A stretch of 64,000 nucleotides of DNA, taken from the NCBI GenBank assembly GCA_037349315.1, contig JBAIAC010000057.1, forward strand, positions 14,105,501 through 14,169,500, written 5' to 3'. Shown piece by piece: positions 22,094-30,061 of this stretch. The first letter of the stretch is position 1. Each line of letters starts with the position of its first letter. This DNA is from Chelydra serpentina. Its lineage: Eukaryota; Chordata; Testudines; Chelydridae. A model generated the notes under the pieces. That model saw nothing but the letters and a program-made list of their open reading frames with translations. It had not been told where the DNA came from and ran no database searches. The position numbers and the translations under genes are program-made.

Positions 22094-22345
22094 TGTGCAG
22101 ACAGGGATGATCCCATGGTTAAGGTACTGAACTGGGACTCAGCAATGCTGGGTTCAGGTCCTGGTGCTGCCACTGACTCCTTCCTCACCCCTGTGTGACC
22201 TTGGCCAAGTCACTTAATCTCTGCCTCAGTTCCCTGTGGGGATAATAATTCTGCCTTGTCTATTTAGACTGTAAACTCTGTGGGGCAGCCTGGGATTGTC
22301 ACTCACTAGGTGTATGTACTGCACCTAATGCAGTGCATCCTCTAG
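22094..22345 (+). repeat. CORE/MIR-like SINE, nearly full length
   Basis: The tRNA-like head shows CCCATGGTTAAGGTACTGAA and a B-box-like GGGTTCAGGTCCTG. The body carries GTGTGACCTTGGCCAAGTCA, CTTAATCTCTGCCTCAGTTC and GGGGATAATAATTC, and the tail TAGACTGTAAACTCTGTGGG with GTACTGCACCTAATGCAG. This is the classical MIR/CORE-SINE order. Confidence 0.85.
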
Positions 22346-23113
22346 CTGAAAGTAACCACTTGGGGATGACGGTTGGCTTTGATGCAGCTTCTGTAACTTG
22401 CTAACTCAAAGTATGGCCCTTTGTGAAACGTTTCTCCATTTCCTAAGACATCTCCTCTGCTACTGGGGGCAAGGTATGGCTTCTGCACACCCAAAGCAGG
22501 TGATGGCAAAAGCGAAGCAGTGTCAACAAAAAGCCACAGCCGTTTCAAACACCGGCTCCGACCTTGAGCATTTCTTCCCAGCCACATCCCCTGCCCTTCC
22601 AAAGGCAGGAAGCCAGTCCCCTGAATACAGCCTGGTCACTCCCTACTGACCCTCGTCCCTGCAGCATCACCCTTGTGTAACAACCTCTCTCAGCTTGCTT
22701 TATTTGTTCTTTCTCTTAGCTGTCCCTTTAAATGCAGCAGAGATAAGCAGTTGCTGTCCTAGCATGACCATATTTCAGCAGGCGGCTGCAGGCCGCATCT
22801 GGCTCCCTGCCAGCTGGCAACCTGTGTTCCCTTTTTCTTATCACTGGGGAGGTGACACAGCCTCAGATTTTCCCTATAATTTACACCCTTGTTTTCCGAA
22901 GGAAATTACATTAAAGACAACGACAACCCCCCGGAGCATGTACCTCCAACCGCCCGGCAGGGCTGCACTATAGGAAGAATAACAGTCCTTGCTTGGGAGG
23001 CCTTCATGCTCTGCTTCTAGGACACAGGGAATAAAATAAACCTCACGCTGAGGCCTGGTGCTGCCCGACCCTCTGTCGCTCCACACCCCCTGTTGCCATT
23101 ACAGCAGTGCAAA
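22346..23113. other. no gene or repeat recognised
   Basis: Nothing recognised. Short frames only. Confidence 0.4.
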
Positions 23114-23121
23114 GGGCTGCC

Positions 23122-23245
23122 TAGGGTGACCAGACAGCAAATGTGAAAAATCGGGACAGGGGCTGGGGGGCAATAGGAGCCTATATAAGAAAAAGACCCC
23201 AAAATTGGGACTGTCCCTATAAAATCGGGACATCTGGTCACCCTA
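23122..23245 (+). mobile_element. 124-bp MITE, copy 2, with exact 8-bp TSD
   Basis: Begins TAGGGTGACCAGACAGCAAA and ends ACATCTGGTCACCCTA, with perfect 13-bp terminal inverted repeats (TAGGGTGACCAGA / TCTGGTCACCCTA less one loop base). GGGCTGCC flanks it on both sides (23114-23121 and 23246-23253). An 8-bp duplication is the hallmark of hAT transposition. Confidence 0.93.
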
Positions 23246-23375
23246 GGGCTGCCACCCTTCCACTGAGGCAGCATTTCACACGCTGCGCCAGCTGGTGCAA
23301 TTCACCCTGCAAGGCATGGGGCAATGGAGAATCGCGCCCAAATGATCCAAGTTCTGTCCCAGAACCAGTATGGCC

Positions 23376-23850
23376 GACTCATAGACGTTAAGGTCAGAAG
23401 GGACCATTATGATCATAGAATCGTAGAATCATAGAATCTCAGGGTTGGAAGGGACCTCAGGAGGTCATCTAGTCCAACCCCCTGCTCAAAGCAGGACCAA
23501 CCCCAACTAGATCATCACAGCCAGGGCTTTGTCAAGCCTGACCTTAAAAACCTCTAAGGAAGGAGATTCCACCACCTCCCTAGGTAACCCATTCCAGTGC
23601 TTCACCACCCTCCTACTGAAAAAGTTTTTCCTAATATCCAACCTAAACCTCCCCCTCTGCAACTTGAGACCATCTAGTAGAGACCATCATGATCATCTAG
23701 TCTGACCTCCTGCACAATGCAGGCCACAGAATCTCACCCACCCACTCCTGGAATAATCCTCTCACCTGTGTCTCAGCTATTGAAGTCCTCAAATCATGGT
23801 TTAAAGACTTCAAGACTCCTGCAATGTGATCACGACTCTAGTGATTTGGA
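23376..23850 (-). mobile_element. older CR1 3' end split by a younger CR1
   Basis: On the minus strand its 3' UTR ends 'gatcat...ggtcccttctgac' (23384-23415). It resumes after the insertion with GATCATCTAGTCTGACCTCC, CCACAGAATCTCACCCACCC and CAAATCATGGTTTAAAGACT. This is a CR1 subfamily distinct from the insert. Confidence 0.8.
23416..23681 (-). mobile_element. younger CR1 3' end inserted in the older CR1
   Basis: Minus-strand CR1 with terminal ATAGAATCATAGAATCTCAG, GTCATCTAGTCCAACCCCCT and CCCTCTGCAACTTGAGACCA. It is 5'-truncated at about 23672. GACCATTATGATCA (23402-23415) and GACCATCATGATCA (23682-23695) flank it and differ at one base. Confidence 0.88.
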
Positions 23851-23974
23851 GCAGGGGGAGTTAACCTGTCTCATGAAAACGTAATGAAAGGCCCCAACTC
23901 ACAATTCTTCCCTTATTCAAAATGGCCGCCATCTCCCATTACCAGCACGACGGCTGTCATTTCCCCACAGTCTA

Positions 23975-24110
23975 GCCCAGGAATCTCAAACTCAAATTAC
24001 CACGAGGGCCACATGAGAGCTAGTAAATTGGCCCGAGGGCCGCATCACTGAAACCTTTTCATACAATGATACAAAAGTATAGTCAATAATGGCTGGCTTC
24101 AGTGAGATTG
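23975..24110 (+). mobile_element. 'CTCAAACTCAAATTACCACG' MITE-like repeat
   Basis: AATCTCAAACTCAAATTACC, GAGGGCCACATGAGAGCTAG and GGCCCGAGGGCCGCATCACT match a hAT-type turtle repeat. The right side runs into the purine-rich tract, so the far end is not defined. Confidence 0.6.
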
Positions 24111-24149
24111 ACACCATGCCCACAGACCTAATGGTTGCTGCTCAGTGGG

Positions 24150-24760
24150 TTGGGGGCTGGTGGGATCCAGGGACTGTGGGGAGCAGGAGAGACCCTGTGA
24201 AAAGGGGATGAGTGAGGGGGAGCAGGAGGCAGATTTAGGGGGTGCAGGCAATAGGGGGAGGGGAACAGGGAGAGGCCAAGTGGGGTGCAAGGGATGGAGG
24301 GGCAAAGAGGAGGTTGAGGGGGGTGCAGAGGGATGGGGGAAAGATGGAGGGTGCAGAGGGATGTGGGGGGCATGGGGATGGGGACAAGGGGGAGGCTTAG
24401 GGGATGTGAGGGGACAAGGGGAGGCTTGGGGTATGAGGGGGTGCATGGGAGCAGGAGGGAGGTAGATGGGGGTGTGAGTGGCATGGGGAGGCTCTGGGGG
24501 TAAGGGGGGCAAGAGGTTGGAGGGTACAGGGGGATCTGGGGGTGGCAGGGGGAAAGCTGAGGCAGGTGGGAGGTTGTACCGATGAGGCCAGGAGTTTGTG
24601 AGGGGATAGAGGGAAGGCCACGGGGGTGCAGAGAGATGTGGGGGGTATAGCAGGAGGCTGAGGATGTGGGGGGATAAGGGGACAGGGAAGGCCGAGGGGG
24701 TGCAAATGACAGTGATGGGGTGGGCGATGGAGGGATCAGATGGCAGCTCCCTCAGCTTGG
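24150..24760. repeat. purine-rich irregular minisatellite
   Basis: About 600 bases of near pure purine on the plus strand, with recurring GGGGGTGCAGAGGGATG, GGGGACAAGGGGGAGGCT and similar words at irregular 35-70 bp spacing. Open frames on the minus strand (Pro/His/Ser-rich) are compositional. Confidence 0.85.
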
Positions 24761-24985
24761 GGTGCTGGTGGGGAAGGGACAGGGGGAAGGCAGTGTCCCA
24801 GTATCACACCAACTTTTTCGAGCTGATCTCGAGTCACAGGATTTTGATGCCGGCAGGAGGAGCTGTCGTGATCTCCTCTGATCTGGTGTTTTTCAGGGCT
24901 GGGCAGAGCTCTGTGTGAGAGCCTCTGGGCCTGCTACTGGACCATGCCTTCACATGTGGCCCCAGTGCAGAGAGAGGGCCTGGGA

Positions 24986-25109
24986 CAGGATGACCAGATG
25001 TCCCGATTTTATAGGGACAGTCCCAATATTTGGGGATTTTTCTTATATAGGCTCCTATTACCCACTACCCTCTGTCCCGATTTTTCACACTTGCTGTCTG
25101 GGCACCCTA
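24986..25109 (-). mobile_element. 124-bp MITE, copy 3, with 7/8 TSD
   Basis: Same family as 13179 and 23122 but in inverse orientation: CAGGATGACCAGATGTCCCG at the left end, TGCTGTCTGGGCACCCTA at the right. It is flanked by GCCTGGGA (24978-24985) and GCCTGGGG (25110-25117), an 8-bp duplication with one change. Confidence 0.92.
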
Positions 25110-25287
25110 GCCTGGGGCAGCAGAAGGCGGGGGACGGGAGTTGAGGAAGTGGTGCTGTGGGACCCGGGCAGAGGAATGGGGAGTCAGGGAAGGGGTGTCA
25201 TTATATCCCAGGGCAGGGAGAAGCCAAGAAGTGAAGGAATAGCTGGCAGTTCCCCTATCTCAGGGCTGAGGACAAGGTATGTGGAGT

Positions 25288-25466
25288 GGGGAGGGATAGC
25301 TTAGTAGTTTGAGCATTGGCCTGCTAAACCCAGGGTTGTGAGTTCAATCTTTGAGGGGGCCATTTAGGGATCGGGGGCAAAAATTGGGGATCGGTCCTGC
25401 TTTGAGCAGGGGGTTAGACTAGATGACCTCCTAAGGTCCCTTCCAATCCTGAGATTCTATGATTCT
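25288..25466 (+). mobile_element. tRNA-derived SINE with CR1-like tail
   Basis: The head has an A-box GGATAGCTTAGTAGTTTGAG and a B-box GGTTGTGAGTTCAATCT, as in turtle tRNA-derived SINEs. The body includes GGGGGCCATTTAGGGATCGG. The last 80 bases (GGTCCTGCTTTGAGCAGGGG, GACTAGATGACCTCC, GATTCTATGATTCT) are the same as the CR1 3' end at 9096-9178. Such tail sharing lets CR1 reverse transcriptase prime on the SINE RNA. Confidence 0.92.
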
Positions 25467-25569
25467 TCACCAGACCAGCCAGGGAGAGATGTGCATTTCT
25501 GTGCACTTTAAAGGTTGCCCTTTCACAGGAATAGAGAGGGGATTGATAAAGTCAAACCACAGACTAAAA

Positions 25570-25675
25570 GAAAAAAAAGATTTGATTTAAAAAAAACCCT
25601 CATGGTTTTTTGGGCCAATCTCATAATTTTGGGGGGTCTGCCTCCTGGTTTTTGATCTCTTGAGGTTGGCAATAC
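25570..25675 (+). mobile_element. MITE end, GGTTGGCAATACT terminus
   Basis: CCCTCATGGTTTTTTGGGCC, CTGCCTCCTGGTTTTTGATC and GAGGTTGGCAATACTCC match one end of the family represented at 42354-42668, in the opposite orientation. Confidence 0.55.
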
Positions 25676-26149
25676 TCCTGATCTCACACCAGTTTTACTG
25701 CAGTGTTGCTACTTGTCTTAGTGCAAATAGTCCTGATCTAAATGAGTGTACATGAGCGCAAAATCTGGCCCTCTTTGGTTGGCAGATTCTAAATTTGGCA
25801 GAGGGAACCCTACAGGGTTTGTGAGGTCAGTTTTGCAGTGAAACAGCATCATGCAGCCCGAGGTGACCCCAGCCAGTCCTTTCCTTCCTTTCCTACTTAG
25901 AGTTTAACAAATATTATTTGAAGGTGATTTTCCAGCCCTTACCCTGCAAATCCCTCTGCATCAGCTGCTGGAGCCTGATCTGGGGAAAGTCACTTGCGAT
26001 CAAATCAGAAGCAAAGTGGGAATTGCTGTCACTTTGAACAGTGTACACAGAGCAGGTTGCCAGGGAGGGAGGGAGACCGTCTGGCTGAGCCCGAGTTACT
26101 CATAGAGGAGAAAAGAGAAGGTCAGCAACCGGTGATCCCATTAAAATAA
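25676..26149. other. mostly unrecognised; possible palindromic repeat scrap
   Basis: 25680-25770 holds CACACCAGTTTTACTGCAGT and GCAAAATCTGGCCC, resembling the family at 7328. The rest is not recognised. Confidence 0.35.
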
Positions 26150-26375
26150 CAATACTTAGTTGCAGAGATCTCGAAGTAACTTGCAAACAGCAGTGGATTA
26201 AGCCTTGAAACTCCCTTTGAGGCTGGTAAGTGAATGACCCCAAAAGAAGGGGACTGAGACCCAGAGAGGGAGATTTGATTTGCCCAAGGTTATACAGGTA
26301 GAACTAGGAGAAGAACCCAGGAGTCCTGGCTCACAGCCCCTTGTTTAATCACTAGCCGACTTTGGCTAGAAACTT
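26150..26375 (-). repeat. CORE/MIR-like SINE
   Basis: Plus-strand text GGGGACTGAGACCCAGAGAG, TTTGCCCAAGGTTATACAGG and AACCCAGGAGTCCTGGCTCA is the reverse complement of the MIR body and head. TTTAATCACTAGCCGA marks the head's 'taaccact' end. Confidence 0.75.
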
Positions 26376-27873
26376 ACTTTTCTTGGCCAGAGAGCTACCA
26401 GACTGGGCTGCTGCTGCTCAGCTAACTCCAACAATCATATAATGAATCCATAAATAATCAAACATGGCAAAGACAGCGGCAATTTTCTAGTCACAAAACA
26501 AATGAGAGGAAGGGGAACTGCCTGCTGCTACCCCTTTATGAGTGCTGGGCCTTTAAAGCTATTGCTATGAGACCCTTTTGTCCTCTCTCTTCTCTGCGCA
26601 GAGGTGTTAGGTAGCAAGAGACAGACAGTGCCTGGAAGAGGGCAGGAACTCTTCCTGTTCTTTATGCCAGGCACACCCAGCTGCCTGGGGGAGGTGCCAA
26701 GGGTTTCCAGGTGAAATCTCTGGCCCCTTCTTGCTTTGCGGATATAAGCTCCAGGTGGCACGTCCCAGGTAGGGTCTCAGCCACACAGAGCCCAGCTGTC
26801 TGGGCAGGAGTATGGGATGGATGGAGGTGCCACTGATGTGACAGAGAATGTTTAACCCCAGTTGCTTGGCTTTTGGTGTGGCCTGATCCCTCTCTGGACA
26901 ATGACCACCCCTCTCTGGCATGCTACCGACAGCTCCTTCCGGCTGGTGAACGTGGCAGTTGTTTAACATCCGGCAGCCACGCCACACATCAGGTGGGGGC
27001 CCAATCCTGTGAGGAGCTGAGTCCTCTCAACTCCCAGGGAGCTCAGCACTCCAGGCTCTAGGAGGGGGAGTGGGGAAGTATCCCCTCTCGGGGGAATTCC
27101 GGCAGGGGGAGTGAACTGAAAGTTCCCAGAATTTGTTAGCCCTGAGCCAAGGTGTCGAATACAGAGCCCCTCGGCTAGCACCAGAAGGAATCCAAACCTG
27201 GCTCGGGATAGAGATCTGAGAGGAGGGGCAACTCCATGACACAAAAAGCCCTTCCCTGCCTATTCAGCCTGGCACATGCCTGACGCACTGCAATTAACAA
27301 ACAGCAAGAAAACAAACAGCCACTGCTACTTGGGCTGGAAACAATGCGATCCAGACAGTCTGGGGGGATGAGGGTTAGGTGGGAGGTGCAGAGAGAAATT
27401 TAGGCCAGGCACATGAGCAGCAAGCATGTCCCGGTGATCAGGGTGACTGAATACGATGCTGGCACCCTTCCCTGCCCTGTGCTAGTGTAACGCTCCCAAA
27501 ACACAGCCCTGGGCCAAGCAGACGGAAATAACCAACTCACCCAGACTTTCCCGCTTTCAGGCAGAGCTGCCCGTGTGCTTTGATGTTACTTTTTAAGCAA
27601 TTAAATCAAAGGTTCTGAAGTCCTTGAATACTGCATCTGCCGTCCGGTCAGACAGAAATAAACCCGTGGGAAGCGAGCAGAGGCTCTGTCCTGGCAGGAA
27701 TAAAAGTGAGCTCAGGCGGGCGAGGGAGAAGAGAGAAGGGAGGAGTCAATGATTAACCCAGGGGCTGAATCACTGCCTGGAGCGGCATGTCAGTGTCACA
27801 CCTCCCTTGGAGGAACTAAAACCACTCTGCCTTGGCCTTTCAGCAAGTGCAGAATCCAGCCACCACCCACCAA
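26376..27873. other. no gene or repeat recognised
   Basis: About 1.5 kb without recognised features. Overlapping frames up to 126 codons on the minus strand, none with a domain. Confidence 0.4.
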
Positions 27874-28462
27874 GAATCATAGAATCTCAGGGTTGGAAGG
27901 GACCTCAGGAGGTCATCTAGTCCAACCCCCTGCTCAAAGCAGGACCAACCCCAACTAAATCATCCCAGCCAGGGCTTTGTCAAGCCTGACCTTAAAAACC
28001 TGTAAGGAAGGAGATTCCACCACCTCCCTAGATAACACATTCCAGTGCTTCACCACCCTACTAGTGAAAAAGTTTTTCCTAATATTCAATCTAAACCTCC
28101 CCCTCTGCAACTTGAGACCATTGTTCCTTGTTCTGTCATCTGCCACCACAGAGAACAGTCTAGATCCATCCTTTTTGGAACCCACTTTTGGATAGTTGAA
28201 AGCAGCTATCAAATCCCCCCTCATTCTTCTCTTCTGCAGGCTAAACAATCCCAGTTCCCTCAGCCTCTCCTCATAAGTCATGTGCTCCAGCCCCCTAATC
28301 ATTTTTGTTGCCCTCCGCTGGACTCCTTCCAATTTTTCCACATCCTTGTAGTGTGGGGCCCAAAACTGGACACAGTACTCCAGATGAGGCCTCGCCAATG
28401 CCGAATAGAGGGGAATGATCACGTCCCTCGATCTGCTGGCAGTGCCCCTACTTATACAAGCT
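27874..28462 (-). mobile_element. CR1 LINE, longest copy in the window
   Basis: Minus-strand CR1 covering the end of ORF2 and the 3' UTR. Its 3' terminus is at 27874 (AATCATAGAATCTCAGGGTT in plus text), with GTCATCTAGTCCAACCCCCT behind it. The 5' truncation is near 28462. It carries the open pseudogene fragment at 27955-28422 and no core RT or endonuclease region. Confidence 0.95.
27955..28422 (-). pseudogene. CR1 ORF2 C-terminal fragment, 155 codons still open
   Basis: The frame encodes the C-terminal end of the CR1 ORF2 protein, which in intact elements carries endonuclease and reverse transcriptase. Visible motifs are [12 protein letters not shown] (residues 12-23), [14 protein letters not shown] (34-47), [11 protein letters not shown] (53-63) and [14 protein letters not shown] (88-101), ending in the canonical [11 protein letters not shown] just before the stop. 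The annotated methionine is only the first ATG in the fragment; the true start is missing through 5' truncation. The lack of stops or frameshifts suggests moderate age. It cannot retrotranspose. Confidence 0.93.
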
Positions 28463-28477
28463 AAAGCAGTCGGCAGT

Positions 28478-28527
28478 TAGACTACATGACCCTTGTGGTC
28501 CCTTCTGGCCTTATGATTCTATGAAAG
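28478..28527 (+). mobile_element. short CR1 3' end
   Basis: TTAGACTACATGACCCTTGT, GGTCCCTTCTGGCC and TTATGATTCTATGAA form the last 50 bases of a different CR1 subfamily, in the opposite orientation to its neighbour. Confidence 0.75.
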
Positions 28528-28604
28528 CAGAACTGTGCCCATGAGCACAGTCAAACTGGAGAGGGCACAGTGTATGCGTGCTCAGGGGCATATTGCTTAC
28601 ATCT

Positions 28605-28705
28605 GTGTGCGTGCATGTATGTGCAGTACATGTGTGTCCATGGTGCGTGTGTGTGAGTGTATGGAGGTGCACTGATGTGCATCTGAGTGCATGGGTGTGC
28701 CCAGC
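28605..28705. repeat. GT-rich low-complexity tract
   Basis: Alternating TGTG/CATG words (GTGTGCGTGCATGTATGTGC and following) over about 100 bases; imperfect microsatellite. Confidence 0.7.
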
Positions 28706-28810
28706 TGTTCACATTGGTGCTTGCCCGCCAGGTGCCAGCTCCCTTTACACTAGCAGCTAGTTAATTGCTCTGGTCACCGGCTTTGCTCCACCGTGGCTGT
28801 TTAAGTTCCT

Positions 28811-29027
28811 TAGGCCATGTCTACACCGTGGTAAGGTGCGCTGTGTGGCCGCTCTCTCCCGGCGGCAAAATTAAGCCACCTCCAACGGCTCCCCCGCCGA
28901 AGCGCTGTCCACACTGCACCTTTCGTCGCTAAAACTTTTATCATTCGGGGTGTGTGTGTGTTTGTTCACATCCCTGAGCGACAAAAGGTTGAGTGACAAA
29001 AGTGCCAGTGTAGACAAAGCCTCAGGT
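28811..29027. mobile_element. 'TAGGCCATGTCTACAC' MITE
   Basis: Left end TAGGCCATGTCTACACCGTG and right end GTGTAGACAAAGCCT are inverted repeats. Inside are CTCTCTCCCGGCGGCAAAAT and GTCGCTAAAACTTTTATC. It is related to, but distinct from, the element at 21347. No clear target duplication. Confidence 0.75.
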
Positions 29028-29437
29028 TTTACCTTGCACTAAACCACGACACGACCTTGGGGAAGTATCTGTTTTATGGCCTAGACAATAAATCCAGCCA
29101 CAATCAACACACGCCAGCCCAGGAAAGAGGCTCCTCATGTGCCATTGGCCTGTATAATCCTGTCCTAGGAGTCGCCCAGCCAGGTCCAATCTCCCTGGTG
29201 CTCAAACCGCCCGCCGTGACAGCACAATGGAGAGTGCAGCACAGACCTCGGGGCCCTAGGCAACCCCCAGTGGGTTTCCATAGCAACCGTTCAGGCGCAG
29301 GGCCTGGCAGCTTCTCGCGCTGAATCTGGTCCTCACACACTTGGCTTTGCACACAGATGTGCCCCCCCCCCCCGGGCCCTCCCCACTGCACGGCCATGCA
29401 GAGTCCCTGCTTAGTAGCCAAATGGCCCCTTTTGTGC
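29028..29437. other. no gene recognised
   Basis: Contains a C14 run near 29361-29374; otherwise nothing recognised. Confidence 0.4.
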
Positions 29438-29512
29438 GGCAAGGTGGTTGAGTGGTTAAAGCAATGGACGGCTAAGCCAGTGCACACATGGGTGCACACT
29501 CCACCCTCCTCG
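29438..29512 (+). pseudogene. tRNA-Ser(GCT) pseudogene
   Basis: The head GGTGGTTGAGTGGTTAAAGC is close to the A-box of serine tRNA. ATGGACGGCTAAGCCA keeps the anticodon GCT at 29471-29473. The 3' side CACTCCACCCTCCTCGG fits the T-arm and acceptor stem. Compared with the normal 82-base gene it is about 7 bases short in the long variable arm, has a mutated T-loop B-box (GGTGCACACT where GGTTCGAATC is expected) and an imperfect acceptor stem. These faults make Pol III transcription and folding unlikely. It could instead be the head of a tRNA-Ser-derived SINE, but no body follows that I recognise. Confidence 0.68.
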
Positions 29513-29889
29513 GCCTTTCTTGGGCTGGCTCAGTTGCCTGCAGGCTGCTCTGTGCCCAGGGAAGCCTTTCAGTAAAAAATCCCCCCAAACAGGCTGGTGT
29601 CACAGCTTGAGGGGCACCAGCCGGGACTCAAATTTATCTTGCAAGAACGGGAATCTCCTAGGCCGCCTCTCATTCCATGCGCTGTCCCCACCTGCTGGTG
29701 CACAGACATAGCCGGGCCCTGTTTCAAGGGAAGGGTGTTTGAGAACCGGTTCAAAGTTGGCTTGTTCTGACACATGCTGGCTGGCTGGGGCAGGCCAGAG
29801 CTGGACCGGGGTGGTTTGCAGTGTAAAATAAAACCTGAACTTAGCATAATACATCGGTCAAAACAACAGATAAGCCTGTTTGGGCTTGC
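29513..29889. other. no gene or repeat recognised
   Basis: Nothing recognised. Confidence 0.4.
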
Positions 29890-30061
29890 AGTGAAAATGA
29901 GCACGTGCGCGAGGGTGGGGGAGAGCAAGCGACAGAGGGAGGGGGGGATGGAGTGAGCCTCAGGAAGGGGCAGGGCAGGGGCGGGGCCTCAGGGAAGGGG
30001 CGGGGCAGTGGGCGGGGCAAGGGTGTTCGGTTTTCGGGAATTAGAAAGTTAGCAAGCCTAG
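29890..30061 (+). mobile_element. 3' end of the 'GGTTGCCAGGTGTTCGG' family
   Basis: GAAAATGAGCACGTGCGCGA, GGGTGGGGGAGAGCAAGCGA and repeated GGGGCGGGGCCTCAGGGAAG lead to GGTGTTCGGTTTTCGGGAAT and TTAGAAAGTTAGCAAGCCTA. This is the 3' part of the family whose 5' part is at 4716. The minisatellite starts immediately after its last base. Confidence 0.7.

Noticed and set aside
24099..24705. Pro/His/Ser-rich minus-strand frames
   Set aside because: Compositional translations of the purine-rich minisatellite.
29438..29512. Functional tRNA-Ser gene
   Set aside because: Shortened variable arm, damaged B-box and mismatched acceptor stem make function unlikely, so it is listed as a pseudogene.
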